64,000 nucleotides of DNA from Tritrichomonas musculus (GCA_039105265.1 JAPFFF010000002.1:6138001-6202000), one strand, 5' to 3'; positions 32,323-43,768 are shown, numbered from the stretch's first letter. The notes: a model not told the origin generated them from the letters alone. Made by a program: numbers and translations.

Positions 32323-33019
32323 TACAGATGGAAATCCCCATAACATAGTAATAGTATTACATCAGAGGACTGTGTATTTCGACAATTTCAAATTCCCACT
32401 ATATTATGAAGGCACTGTTGATATAACATCAAGTCCACTTACATATAGCTTCCCAATAGGTGGATATCCCTGGACAACTACTCAGGAATTATTAGATGCT
32501 AGACAACTATATTCAAGACAAATCATGTCCCGAGGGTATTTAGCAACATTCAAGGCTGCTATTTACGGTGCACAATCAAACACAACCATCACCCACTACT
32601 CCCCAATCGAGTCATCGGTTAACACCATCACCGATTTCGTCATTGGAGCCCCAGTATATATGACCGGTAAGGTGTATCATCGCGAGGACTCGAAATGGAT
32701 CCCTAGCACTGAAGCTGACACCACTGATTGCATATGTAGTGTGAAGACCACTGGTACCTGGAAGGAGTATGTTGGCATATGTGTGAGAATCGATGAAGCC
32801 AATGGTTGTATCACATTCGCCACTCATGGAGATTACATGGTTAAGGTCGAGGACTCCTCATGCTATTCCATTGGGGATGAGGTATTCATTGATAACGCTG
32901 ATAATAAACTGAAGATACTCACTGGTGAGACCGCGATAACCTCAAAAATAAATCGTATGACCGTGGGTATCATAACTGGTATCATCAACGGATCCACATT
33001 AGCTGTGTTTAAGGCCTAA
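32240..33019 (+). CDS. Polinton-encoded protein of unknown function
   Basis: Up to 259 residues; the first part overlaps the terminal repeat, so the true start may be downstream. Beta-rich sequence with no motif I can name (e.g. CITFATHGDYMVKVEDS near the C-terminus). It is the only plus-strand gene of the element. A hairpin (GGGACAGC, loop, GCTGTTCC; 33025-33046) follows the stop. A structural protein is possible but unsupported. Confidence 0.55.
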   Translation: MATQTDGTTQMNSKNNAILESIQFFIRDTDGNPHNIVIVLHQRTVYFDNFKFPLYYEGTVDITSSPLTYSFPIGGYPWTTTQELLDARQLYSRQIMSRGYLATFKAAIYGAQSNTTITHYSPIESSVNTITDFVIGAPVYMTGKVYHREDSKWIPSTEADTTDCICSVKTTGTWKEYVGICVRIDEANGCITFATHGDYMVKVEDSSCYSIGDEVFIDNADNKLKILTGETAITSKINRMTVGIITGIINGSTLAVFKA

Positions 33020-33107
33020 ATATCGGGACAGCATTTTTGCTGTTCCAGGGATTTAGTGGTTATCTCCATGAAATCTGGGTCGACGGGAAATCCCGCAGAC
33101 CCCATAT

Positions 33108-36100
33108 TCAATTCGAATTGCATATAATATAGTCCCCTGATGTGAGTCCGTGGATGAATGGTGCACAGGATTGGTTCTCGAGGACAATCATTTTGGTATG
33201 AGTCCCGGTGAGAGCATTCTTGTTTACCGTGATCTTGGACATCGTCATCTCACTGATTTTGCTCTGGATTTTGGTATTGCGAGTCAATTGCAGATTGATA
33301 TTTTTGCCAACCTTCACACCGCCATTGTCGATGATGTCCTTGTAATCATCACTTGTAATACGGTTTTTCTTGAGGGAGACCCCCTTGAGTTTGAGTGCCT
33401 TGGTCACAGCTCCACTATTAAATATGGTGTAGCACTTGGGGGCTAACGCTATCATATTCTCACCATATTTCTCAATGCAGAGACCCAGTATTTTCTTCTC
33501 ATCAGCGATTGTGTTTATATTGGGATTCGGCATGAACTTATATATGTTCTCATCATAGAATGCCCTATTCTTGATGATGTATTTGAACTCTTGATCGGAC
33601 CCCTTGGTATCATCACCAGCAACCGCAAAATACGCACTATCAGTGTCCCCCTCTATGAAATGGAATCGCTCCACATCAAGGCACTTGTACATGAACTCGT
33701 ATATGAATGTGAGATACCAGAATTTGGCATTATCTAGAGTCCAGAATGATTCCTGAAGGCATGTCGTGCATTTGAAGCTCTTCGGGTTCATCTGGAGTAG
33801 ATAGTTGTCATCACTCAATTTGGTGCCACTGACATAGTTGTCGTAGATGATATTCTGGAAGGTCTTATCGCGTGAGCATATCTTGATTTTGGAGAACTTC
33901 TCGGTGTTCATCCCATCGTACCCATATGAGCCATTCATGCTGATCTTGTAGAACTTCTCATTACCTTTGACGGTACCAGATATGATATCCTGACGCCGTT
34001 TCATGAACTCGCTAACGAATGGGTTGAATCCGCGATGAGCCTCGTATTTGGTGAGACTCTTGATATCCTCGATGACAAGTCCATGGTCGAGGAGGAACCA
34101 GAGGTAGTAGTTCGAGAATGTCTGATAGGTACCCATTGTATCAACACTCATGGTCAGCTTCCGTTCAGTTTTGTCAACAGATGGGAGCTTATTGTGAGTC
34201 ATGTAGTCGTGCATATATGGGCCAATTGTGGCCTCATCATTGGTGATATCGAAATTGCGGAATACAGGTGGGAAATTGATGAAGTAGTTGATTTTGGATA
34301 TTGGGCATTTCAACATGACCTCCGCTTTGAACAGGAAATCGGGGTGTTCTTGGTACTTCTGGCTGTTGATGATATACATGCATGTGTTGTAGGTCTTCAT
34401 ATTTTTGACCCCATCCTTGTACACCTCGAATCGCTCCATCATGGAACCTGGCATATACATGACTCCCCCGTGATATGGATTGGCATCATGTTTGGTTGAA
34501 CTGAATGCTGAAGGGTATAAGCTGTTGAAATCGACTCCAACAATATGAGTCATCGTGTGTGGGGTATCATATGAGATTACCTTGTGATCAACGGCGTTGT
34601 ATCTAAAGCGGTTTATTTTGGTATGACCCTTGATGTTGACTCGATGCATGACATTGGATAGACCACCAGTGATGTTGTTCCGTAAGCTGTAATACTCCTG
34701 TTCATCATTGATGAGTGTTGGGAGATGCATCATCTTGCAGTACTTCTTCAGCTGAATTCGGAGTTTGGTTATATTGGGGTCATCACGGCTGCGAAGTCTG
34801 TTGCACTCTGCACAAGCGAGTTTACAGTTGCTGAGTTCATGACCGATATCATTATTGATTCTATCGAGAGTAGGTCTGTTGGTCCATGTGAAGTGCTCAC
34901 CACAGAGATGGCACTTGCCTGTATCTGGATTGTTGTACATCTCCATGAACTTATCGAATTGCTCCTCACAAACACATTTATCGAGGTTCCTGGGTTTGTC
35001 CTTATGAGCTAGATTATATTTGACATCCTGGTTATAGTAGTTCTCGCATTTGAATCGCCACCAATCGAGGTTTGGTTTGAATTTGTTAATGGGATTCTGT
35101 ATGGAGTATTCGGTATTTGGATTGAATTCCTTATATGCGAGTGCATACTTGATACAGGATGCATTCTTGCTTAGCGATAGGTTTGAGATGAGGTCCACGT
35201 TGTACTGAGCATTGAGTGCAATCAGGTTGTCAATGGGTTTGATCATCATCTCGACATCATTATCATTGTATGCAAGTAGGTAGTCCCATCGGGTTTCATA
35301 GTTTTTGGCATCCTCGAGATATAGTTTGTAATCATCTGGTGTCAATGGGTTCTTCTGGTTGAGATAGCTGTAGAACGCCTCATACTCAAATGGCTCTGCT
35401 TTTGAGAGGACCTCATTGTAGTTCTCAGTGTTGATGGCTTCATATGGGAACACACCCTTAGAGCTATTCTCAACTCCCCCAAAGTCTACGCCGAATTGTC
35501 GTAATGTACCACCAGCTACGAATGATTGTGCATCGATGAATCGCAACTTGGTATCGTATTTGGGTGACTTCAATATGAACTGCTTCAATGAGGATGTGGT
35601 ACCAATGATGCTATTGGGCTCAACACTCCAGAACATATTTCACTTGGCTGAACTGTAGTTGAGATACTCCTTGAATAGGTTGCTATCGAATCTACTCGAG
35701 TTGAATCCAAATACGGTTATCACATTCAGGTTGCGATCAATGGTTTTGAGATTGTCAACTGGTTGATTGATGAAGGATTTCATATATTGAACCTTATCGT
35801 GATACACCTGCTTGGATTGCTCAAACAACCACTCGATCCACTTGATGATGAACTCAGATGAATCCCTTAATGAGAAGTGCTTTGTGGTACAACCAGATTG
35901 CGATTTGACACATGATGATACGCTAAGGGGAATTAGTCGTGAGTTGATGGTTGTGGATGAACCAATAGATGCATTCACAGGCTGTTCAACAGTTTCGAAA
36001 TCGTAGGTGATGTAATATATGTTGGGTTTCCAGTCGAGACCATATGCTAAGCAATATTCGTACACTGGATTGCTGAGTATATGTGGGCAGTATGGTAGTG

Positions 36101-38518
36101 GTTCACGATTGGGTATGAATCGCTTTCGAAATACCCCATCACAGTTCTTAACATGGTTCTCGAAACACTTCATATTGTAATGACCGTAATGGGCATATGA
36201 GCCACACTTTGGGCAAATGTGGATGTTGGTCAGCTTCTCAGCATTCCTGATGTACATTATGTGGATGATTCGATTTTGGGTGTACAGCAATGCGGATTTC
36301 CTAAATGAGTTGTCCTCATTGTATTTCCATTGGTCCTGAAGGTTATAAACTTTGAGATCCTCCAAGTACTCATAGATGTCCACATTCAAGTGATGCTTCT
36401 CGGCAGATGCCTTCATGGATTCAATTGATGTTCCCGGATAGTTGTTCAGGAGGTCGATTGCATCTTGAGATGGCTTAGTAGAATACACTATATTGTGATC
36501 CTCGCATAGGAGCTTCCTAGCTGCCTGTGTACGGTGCTTAGTTTTGCAACCAGATTCAGGGTCAACTAGATGGTCATCTAGACATGCAGCCAGAAATCGG
36601 TACCAACATAGATTGTCATCGGCGTTGTCCGTGATGATGAATTTGCTATTTTTGATCTCAGGAGGTAAATCCTTGATTGGACCACTAACCTTGACCATTC
36701 GAGATACCGTGAATGAGACGATCCTACCATAATCAACTTGGTTCCAGATGTTGAGGTCTCATATGAGTGCAGTACTGATTCAATATAGTACTTCACGATA
36801 TCAAGCGATTGCTCATCACGAACCACAATTGGGATAGCCGATTTATAGTTGTTCCAATTGATTTCCCTAGCTGCATATTCACATGAATACCCAAACACTT
36901 TCTCAGCATAGGGGGTCTCAAATACACCCGAGAGTTGGAAATAGATTTTGAATGGTTTTACCTCACGCTTATAGACCTGTTGCAAGCCCTCATATATTGT
37001 GTTCAATGAGGATATCGAGTTGAAGTAGTATATGTATATTGGCTCATAGGTATCGATATCCTCACGCTCCTTGTAATCACTATCAGCATATTTGACATAT
37101 GATCGCCAAGCCTCAACAGCCCTATCATAGCTATCAGGTTCATTCACCATGAGGAAATCGGTGTGTTTCGATTTGAACTCATGACCGAACTCACTGAGGT
37201 AATCGAGTATTTCATTATTTTCAGGGTCCTTGGGGAGATCATCGATATTAGCGTTACCATCGATAATATGAGTTAGTTTTGTAACCTTAGTCCTGTCTCG
37301 GAGTATATCTTGTATTTCAGCTCTATCGATATACTCGGGATAATACTTGTTGAAATAGGAAATTGCTTTGCGATCATCAGCTAATTGATTATAGAACTTA
37401 AACTGGGACTTCACACGCCGATATTCATCAATGTGGTCCTCGATCTTGTAATCATCTCTATCGAAATGCTTGAAGTAATCCTTAGTTCGTTCAGCCTCAA
37501 GCATCTCGAAGAATGTATCAAGATTTGATTCCTTGATATGATAATCGCGATCAAAGCCGGTGCGATATACAAATAAATTATCATTCAGGAACTTTACGAA
37601 ACTGCTCAGTCGTTCATTATATGATGTGTTGCGGAATTGGATGTTGGCATCGAACTCCTCATTGGCCTTATCGATATATTCTTCAACAGTTTCCTCGGGT
37701 ATAATACGTTTAGCGAAATTCTTAGTACTAATCTTGCGATGCTTTTCACGCTCCAGTTTCTTCTCCTGTTCCCGCTTCTGTTTCAATCGATCGCGTTTCG
37801 ACTTCTCAGCGAGTTTCTGTTCCCGCTTCTGTTCCTGCTTCTGGAGACGCTCTTGCTTAGCACGCTCCTGTTCCAATTGCTTAGCACGTTCCCGCTCAAG
37901 TCTGACCTTCTCAATTGCTTGCAGATTCTGTTCAGTTGCATCCCTCAGCAGCTTATCCTCTTGTTCATCATGCAGTCTCTCGAAGAATCTATCAAAATGG
38001 GATTCCTCGAGAAGAGTATTAGTATCAAAACGTGTGCGATATACAAATAAATTATCATTCAGGAACTTTATGAGACTGCTCTGCTGTGCGGCCTGTGATA
38101 TGTCGGTTGGGATGTTGGCATTGAACTCAGTGTTGGCGATCTTGATATAATCTTTGACATCACTCGCGGTTAAAACAGTTTTATTAAAATGGGTCTTATT
38201 AATCTTGCTATTCAGTAAACGTTCAACACCTTCCAATCCCAATACCTTGAGACGCCTCTGCTCAGCACGTGTAAGCCTCAGTCGTCTGAGGAATGTATCA
38301 AGATCTGATTCCTCGAGCTTATTATCGGTATCAAAACCAGTGTGATCTACAAATGAGTTCTCATTCAGGAACTTTATGAGACTACTCAGCTGTCCAACAT
38401 ATGGGCTGCTAGTTGAGATACCCCCACGGAACTTCTCATTGATGAGATCGATATAGTCTCTGACGATGTCTGTGGGTAGAACCTTTTTATCGAAATTCCA
38501 ACTAGTAATCTTACTCAT
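33108..38518 (-). pseudogene. Protein-primed family B DNA polymerase gene of the Polinton, broken fossil
   Basis: The recognisable parts, in gene order, are a long charged N-terminal region rich in Lys/Glu/Arg, a 3'-5' exonuclease-like part, an insert with paired CxxC and an LDRINND...GH motif (HNH/zinc-like), and the polymerase core with DxxSLYP, NGSYGYD and DTDS motifs. The total length is in the usual range for Polinton PolB. The gene is not intact: about two breaks. It belongs to the replication module of the element. Confidence 0.8.
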
Positions 38519-38966
38519 TTACCCCATTGGTAAAAATACAAAAATAATCATCGCAACGCAGTTGATGACATACTATTTTTGAATTTTACTCGATTAAATA
38601 GCAAATCGGAATCATATATGTGTTAGCGCTAACTGGTATAGTTGTTGGATCAAGAAGGATGTCTCCCAGCTTCAGCGGCAGGCATAGGTTCGATTCACTG
38701 CCATACCGATTTTTCGTATTATTTCCGGTCCATATTTGTGGTAGAGCCCAAGCGCACTAAACACCTTGGGTAAACTATTACTTGTGGATTATGGGGTAAT
38801 ACGGGCATTTGCCGGCATTTGCAACCCCAACCAGCCTCATGGTGGATGCAGGTATTTTCATTGAGGGATTGATGTGCAATCCCGGGTACGTATATTGGTT
38901 CCTCTAGAGAATGCATTACGCATCCATCATGGGGTCGGTTTTTGCAAAAATATTTTTGGACTACGG
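38519..38966. other. Polinton intergenic region with tRNA-like and fold-back sequences
   Basis: At 38635-38707 a 73-base stretch has pairing ends (GGTAT/ATACC) and GGTTCGATTC at the T-loop distance from the end, but the T-stem and D-arm do not pair properly. Further right are ATGGTGGATGC and its mirror GCATCCATCAT (about 38838-38927) and a doubled GGCATTTGC. No protein gene is convincing. Confidence 0.45.
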
Positions 38967-39518
38967 TTAGAAATCGGTTGTATCAATCTCATCATCTGGA
39001 GCTGTTTCCCTTGGGGGACCGTTTATAGGCATATGGGTGTTGATTAGTTTTTGGGTCATATACATGGAGATACTCAACTTTAGGTTATCGCGTATGAGTC
39101 TACGCAATAGGGATACACGTTTATGAGGTTCTGCGTTGGAGATCGCATCGATTACTGCCTGTGATGTGACATATTGGATCAATCGGTCGTGATCCCCAAT
39201 ATCCAGGAACTTGCTTCGATTGAATATATGGGTGCGATTTAAACGAGGTCGAGGATGTTCAATAGATGGGGTTTCAGGAGGTGAGTCATTTGCATCCTGA
39301 GTGGTATCCTGAGTGGTGTCGATATGAGCTTCAGCCTTTGGGGTATCAGCAGATGGTTTGCGTTTATGGTTCATACGCTTAATCAAATGCTTGACATCTC
39401 GGCGTAAATCGGTGATGCCATCTACGATCTTTAGGAGTATCTCAGCATCAGTTGCTGTATCAGTATCTGTACCAGTATCTGTACCAGTAGCTGTACCAGT
39501 ATCCATTTCAATATCCAT
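38967..39518 (-). CDS. Polinton-encoded protein of unknown function
   Basis: 183 residues. Thr/Asp-rich repeats at the start (TGTDTGTDTDTATD), then a charged linker, and a more structured C-terminal half (FLDIGDHDRLIQYVTSQAV...SLLRRLIRDNLKLS). No recognised domain. The frame is whole. Confidence 0.5.
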   Translation of the reverse strand: MDIEMDTGTATGTDTGTDTDTATDAEILLKIVDGITDLRRDVKHLIKRMNHKRKPSADTPKAEAHIDTTQDTTQDANDSPPETPSIEHPRPRLNRTHIFNRSKFLDIGDHDRLIQYVTSQAVIDAISNAEPHKRVSLLRRLIRDNLKLSISMYMTQKLINTHMPINGPPRETAPDDEIDTTDF

Positions 39519-39565
39519 TTATGCAAAAATAAAATATTATTTTCGACTGTTCCAGGGATTTTGAC

Positions 39566-40339
39566 TTATGATTGCATTGTGGTTGTGAAATATTTGTCCA
39601 CAGCTGTGTGAAAATCATTAAGGCATGATCTTTTGATGGTAATCCTGGTACCACCTACAGTGACATCATCCCCTTTGAACATAGCTTTGGCCATTCGCTT
39701 GATATCTTCATTCGGGGTCATTGCGATGGGTAGGTCATCAATAAATATCCAGCGCTTCTTCTGATCTTTATATATCCTACTGACCTGCCTCCATGAATGC
39801 TTGTTGCGACGAACAAGATGGAGTACCACAGAATCCTTATCTTTGGGGAGTTCCTCAAGCCATATCATATATCGGTAGCTATTTTGGTGATCCTTGGGGA
39901 CAACCCTTGGAGTGAGGTCCTTGATTTTGTTATCCAGCTGCTCGCGTTGCTTCTCAAAATGAGCATCCAAAAGCTGAGCAATATATATGGCATACTTTCG
40001 ACTTGCCCAGCATGCAACATCATTGACCAGTAGTCGGTGAATGTATATACCTTGCAAATGGGAATTACCAATATTTACTCGATTTTGCACCAAATCCTCG
40101 GGACAGCAATTTTGCTGTGCCGATAATTCATCGAGTATTTCATTGGTTTCAGCGAGTTGCCTCCATCGATAAGCCTGCTTCTTGGAATTGCATGCATTTA
40201 GAATCGATTGCATCTGGTACATATCATCCTTAATGGAATGTATCAAACGGAGCTTATCATTATATTGGATGTATTCATACTCATCATCGATTGGTTCGAT
40301 AACAGCTGCCATTGGTGTATTTGACCCAGTTGATTCCAT
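39566..40339 (-). CDS. KilA-N-like domain protein of the Polinton
   Basis: 257 residues. The middle part (GIYIHRLLVNDVACWASRKY followed by AIYIAQLLDAHFE) matches the KilA-N style pattern of viral DNA-binding proteins. The C-terminal part (YRYMIWLEELPKDKDSVVLHLVRR...) resembles the extension often found after such domains. KilA-N proteins occur in large DNA viruses and related elements; a DNA-binding or regulatory role is inferred. The frame is whole. Confidence 0.6.
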   Translation of the reverse strand: MESTGSNTPMAAVIEPIDDEYEYIQYNDKLRLIHSIKDDMYQMQSILNACNSKKQAYRWRQLAETNEILDELSAQQNCCPEDLVQNRVNIGNSHLQGIYIHRLLVNDVACWASRKYAIYIAQLLDAHFEKQREQLDNKIKDLTPRVVPKDHQNSYRYMIWLEELPKDKDSVVLHLVRRNKHSWRQVSRIYKDQKKRWIFIDDLPIAMTPNEDIKRMAKAMFKGDDVTVGGTRITIKRSCLNDFHTAVDKYFTTTMQS

Positions 40340-40442
40340 TTGGAATTCGATAAAAAATTGAGTTGCATTGCGAACTAGCTAGTTATTACATCATATGGAG
40401 TTGAGTCCAAAAATATAAATGCGAATGTGATTGATCGAATAC

Positions 40443-40742
40443 TCAAGCATATTCATATGAGAATGCGAGTATTTTCAATAGCATCTTGATACGCCCCAAA
40501 TCGAGTTCCTTGCGATCATAGCTATCACCATCTATGATTTTGGCTCGAAGGGATTCCAAATCAGTTTCATAATTTGATATTGTGTCGATGAGATCGTCCA
40601 TGAAATCATCGTCGTTGTGGTAGTCGAATGCAAGGGATTTCCATTGGGGGTATTTCTTGAGGATGACGTGTTCGAGGTAATCGAGTTTGACACCATTAGC
40701 TTCGACAGTGGAGAGTTGTGGTATGGCAGCTGTTGCTGAATT
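40443..40742 (-). CDS. Small Polinton protein of unknown function
   Basis: About 100 residues from the ATG at about 40742 (MNSATAAIPQLSTVEANGVK); the open frame continues upstream into the terminal repeat, but that part looks non-coding. Acidic and helical, no known domain. Confidence 0.4.
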   Translation of the reverse strand, partial: NSATAAIPQLSTVEANGVKLDYLEHVILKKYPQWKSLAFDYHNDDDFMDDLIDTISNYETDLESLRAKIIDGDSYDRKELDLGRIKMLLKILAFSYEYA

Positions 40743-40752
40743 CATTTCTAAC

Positions 40753-41134
40753 TGGATAAAAAATCGAATTGGTTTGAGAATCGCGTTATTTTTGGAATTC
40801 AGTATGGGCCATAAGTGGTCTATAAGTGGTCCCATAGGTGGTCCCATAAGTGGTCCCATATGTTGGCCATAGGTGGGCTATTTTTGGAATTTGTATGGGC
40901 CCGAATATGGGCGTTTTATGGGCGTTTTGGGGTAGTATGCAGTATGGGCACAAAATGGGGAACTCTATGTGGCCCCCGAATATGGGTCCGAATGTGGGGT
41001 CAAATGCAGGTTCAAAATATGGGGCTGTGGGTGTATGCTATTTTTGATATTTAGAAGGGGGCCAAAAAGGGGTCATTTAAAGCGTTTTAAGTGGGAATTT
41101 ATCTGGTCCCGATTATTGATACCCCATCACTACT
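40753..41134. repeat. Polinton right terminal inverted repeat
   Basis: Inverted match to 31905-32322; the tandem TGGTCCCATAAGTGG units are present in a different number. Confidence 0.75.
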
Positions 41135-41279
41135 GACCTATAGATGAAATTTAATAATAAATATTTTAAAATAAACTATATAAAGTAAGGAATATATTTC
41201 CATCATTTATTTATCATTATCTTTAAAAAATATATTTTTTGACACATCTTCGGCGGTTGACCCCCCTATATTAAGATAT

Positions 41280-42540
41280 ATTTAATATTGTGTTTTTATT
41301 TGTTTAGAACGATAAAGAGTATCTTAATTTAGAAGATAAAACAAAAATCTTGCAAGAAAAAACTTGTATAAATATAGAAAACACTGAAGATGCACATATA
41401 TTAAAAAAGAAAGTTATTTACTTAGGAATATGTATCTAAATTTAGTACGTTTTCAATTTAGACGGTTTATTTATTATGTGCGTTTAAATTTGTACAATGC
41501 CGAAGCAATGCATTTAAAATATATAGGCAAAAGCAATACAAAAAGTTTGATATACGTTTTGCCTAATTTCATTTCATTTTTTATACAAAGATGCAAAAGT
41601 ACTGGACTCAACTAGAGCTTGATCATCGAACCAAAGGAGGTAAAAATGTCTCTAGATAATGATGCGAAATATGCAAAGGTGTATATAGAAATTCATCAAA
41701 TATAGCAGCTCGTTGTGCCCCATGTCTTGAAAGATTGAGAAACACTATAACACAGAAATACATGGCCATTTTACAAGCTTTTGGGCTGGAAGAAGGAACC
41801 ACTTTACCCTAAGAAGCAGTTGATCCCATTCTAATTTATCCAAAGAACTCACACCCATTCAAGCTATTCCAAAAGAATGGAAAGTGTACGTTGAACCATT
41901 AGTAGTGATTACTTCTTTTACCGATCAAATTGAAGGCGATTTGAATCTCCAACAAGATGTATATGTTGCAGTGACAGAAGTGAAAAGTAAACTCCAAGCT
42001 CTAGCAAACCAGAATAATTTTGTGGCTCAAGAACTTTTGGAAAAGTTTCTAAAAAGATTTGAAACGACAGCTGACTTAACACTTGCACATTTGGCCTTCA
42101 TATTCACCTAATGACCAGGAAAAAAGAAAAACAAGAGCATCTCTGAAAGAAAAGTTCTTGGAAATCACTCGTATTTTAGGTTAAAAATTCATTTTTGTTC
42201 GACTTTTACTTTGACTATGTTGTTTTCAACACGGGTGAAGATCCACTAGCCTATTGGAGGTCGCTAATGGATAAAAAGGCAAATATTGCCCATATGAACA
42301 GAGGAGAACCAATTCCTTTGAAAACATTCGTTTGCGTTGCATTATGATTAATTACACTCCAAGCATCAGAATCTGTGATTGAAAGGGCATTCAGCCAAAT
42401 CAAATCAATCTTGACAGATTACAACTAATCAATGCTTGGTGACCTTTTCATCGCTTTGTCAAACATTAAAGTGACCGCACGTTACAAAAGAAAGTATCTG
42501 ATGAGATTGCAAATTTTTGGAGAGTAAATATTTACTATTC
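41280..42540 (+). pseudogene. hAT transposase relic
   Basis: Pieces in more than one frame with stops. At about 41666 is a Cys-pair segment (CEICKGVYRNSSNIAARCAPC, 21 residues across the CxxC...CxxC unit), zinc-finger-like. At 41884-42111 is a core segment (VEPLVVITSFTDQIEGDLNL). At about 42370 is the dimerisation signature SESVIERAFSQIKSIL, typical of the hAT C-terminus. The gene is decayed, with several stops and shifts. Element ends were not found with certainty. Confidence 0.65.
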
Positions 42541-42639
42541 AAATATTGGAATAGTCTTCTTAATAAACATCTAATTGGACTTTTGATAACCTATTTTTAA
42601 AAATTTTAATATTATAATATCATAATATTTTCATAATAA

Positions 42640-42830
42640 TATTTGTTACATATAACTTATGTTATGTTGATGTTGAATAGAATCGACTTATATAACTGTA
42701 AGATGGAGAAGACTCTTCAGTCTTCTGAAAAAGTTGTGAGATTAAAATTGGGTAAATGACTTGAGGAATTAATGGTATGTTGATGTAAGATAGAATCAAC
42801 ATAATAACTATAAGATGGGACAGATTCATC
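42640..42830. repeat. Subterminal-type repeats, inverted partner of 30790-31010
   Basis: Two tandem-like units with (A/G)TGTTGAATAGAATC...TAACTGTAAGATGG and TCTTCAGTCTTCTGAAAAAG; see the partner entry. Confidence 0.5.
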
Positions 42831-42939
42831 AGTCTCTGGAAATAATATAATTATATTTCTTCTCAAAATCGACCAAATAAAATTCGGCTATTGTCTAGAG
42901 TGGTTTCGGCAAAATTATGGATTTGGCAACTGCACTCTC

Positions 42940-43542
42940 TAATCTTTACTTTTTTTACATCACATTTTTTATTAACGTAACTTTTTAACGTAACTTTTTA
43001 TAAAATCAAAAGTTTTGATGTAAATCAGTTATTTATGTTTAAAACAATATTTTTATTCAAAATCTAAAGATATATATTATTTTTCATTAACTCTTGCTGA
43101 TTTTGATCAAAAAACTATGTTATCACAGATGATTCTATCTAGGAGATATAATTAGAAGCAAAATATCATAGAAAAAAAGGTTTTGTACATCGATACTATT
43201 ATAAAATAATTCAAATACATCGAATAAATAAATCAAAACGATTTGGCTAATCATAATAAGTCCAAATAAAATCAGAATTTTATATTAAAATTAAAGTGTC
43301 ATTTTACACCATCAAAAGAATGATCAAAGAAATAACAAAGTTTTAATAATCTATTAGCAATAATAAATGAATAAAAATTATTTCTACTTTATATTCATGC
43401 TTTATTTATTTTAATTGATTAAATTTTTGAAGATAAAAGTATTTCTCAAATAAAAAAATTAACGGAAAATTACATATGTATTTACATATGTAATTTCTAT
43501 CGTCCTGTGTAATTACATTGTATATACAAAAAGTAAAGATTA
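42940..43542. mobile_element. 603 bp MITE with 8 bp target duplication
   Basis: Ends TAATCTTTACTTTTT (42940) and its mirror (ending 43542), flanked by exact GCACTCTC at 42932-42939 and 43543-43550. An 8 bp duplication points to the hAT or Mutator/P class. No coding content. Confidence 0.75.
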
Positions 43543-43768
43543 GCACTCTCCAACTACGGCCAACGGCCGTAAGGGTTATTTCATAATCATTATTATAATT
43601 ATTTTTTTATCCTTGATTATAAAAACATTTTTAATAATATTTTTTATAAAATTAATATTATCTAGTAAGGTATAATAAAATAAGTAATATAAAATGGAAG
43701 ACCAAAAATACTCATAAAATTTAAATAAAAAACAATATTGTGGGAATATTTGTTCAAAAGAAATTTTG

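Larger units (their letters stand above)
31905..41134. mobile_element. Polinton/Maverick element, 9.23 kb, fossil
   Basis: Tips AGTAGTGAT and mirror, with a clean 6 bp target duplication GACCTA (31899-31904 and 41135-41140). Terminal inverted repeats are about 0.4 kb. Parts: an unknown gene at the left, a PolB gene, an unknown gene, a KilA-N-like gene and an unknown gene at the right. Integrase, packaging ATPase, protease and capsid genes are not seen, so it is reduced compared with the usual 15-20 kb. The left and right repeats differ by several changes and repeat numbers while the duplication is exact, which suggests intermediate age. It is broken: about two breaks in PolB. Confidence 0.85.
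31231..41270. mobile_element. ~0.8 kb inverted-repeat element hosting the Polinton
   Basis: Ends TATAGGGAGGTCAACCG (31231) and, reverse-complemented, TATAGGGGGGTCAACCG (ending 41270). Both are followed after a diverged stretch by GTCAAAA. TTAAGA flanks both sides (31225-31230 and 41271-41276). Without the Polinton and its duplication the element is about 804 bp and has no gene. Class uncertain. Confidence 0.55.

Noticed and set aside
34035-34499. 154-codon plus-strand frame opposite PolB
   Set aside because: Shadow of the polymerase gene on the other strand.
37560-38150. 196-codon Cys/Ser/Arg-rich plus-strand frame
   Set aside because: Complement of the Lys/Glu/Arg-rich N-terminal region of PolB.
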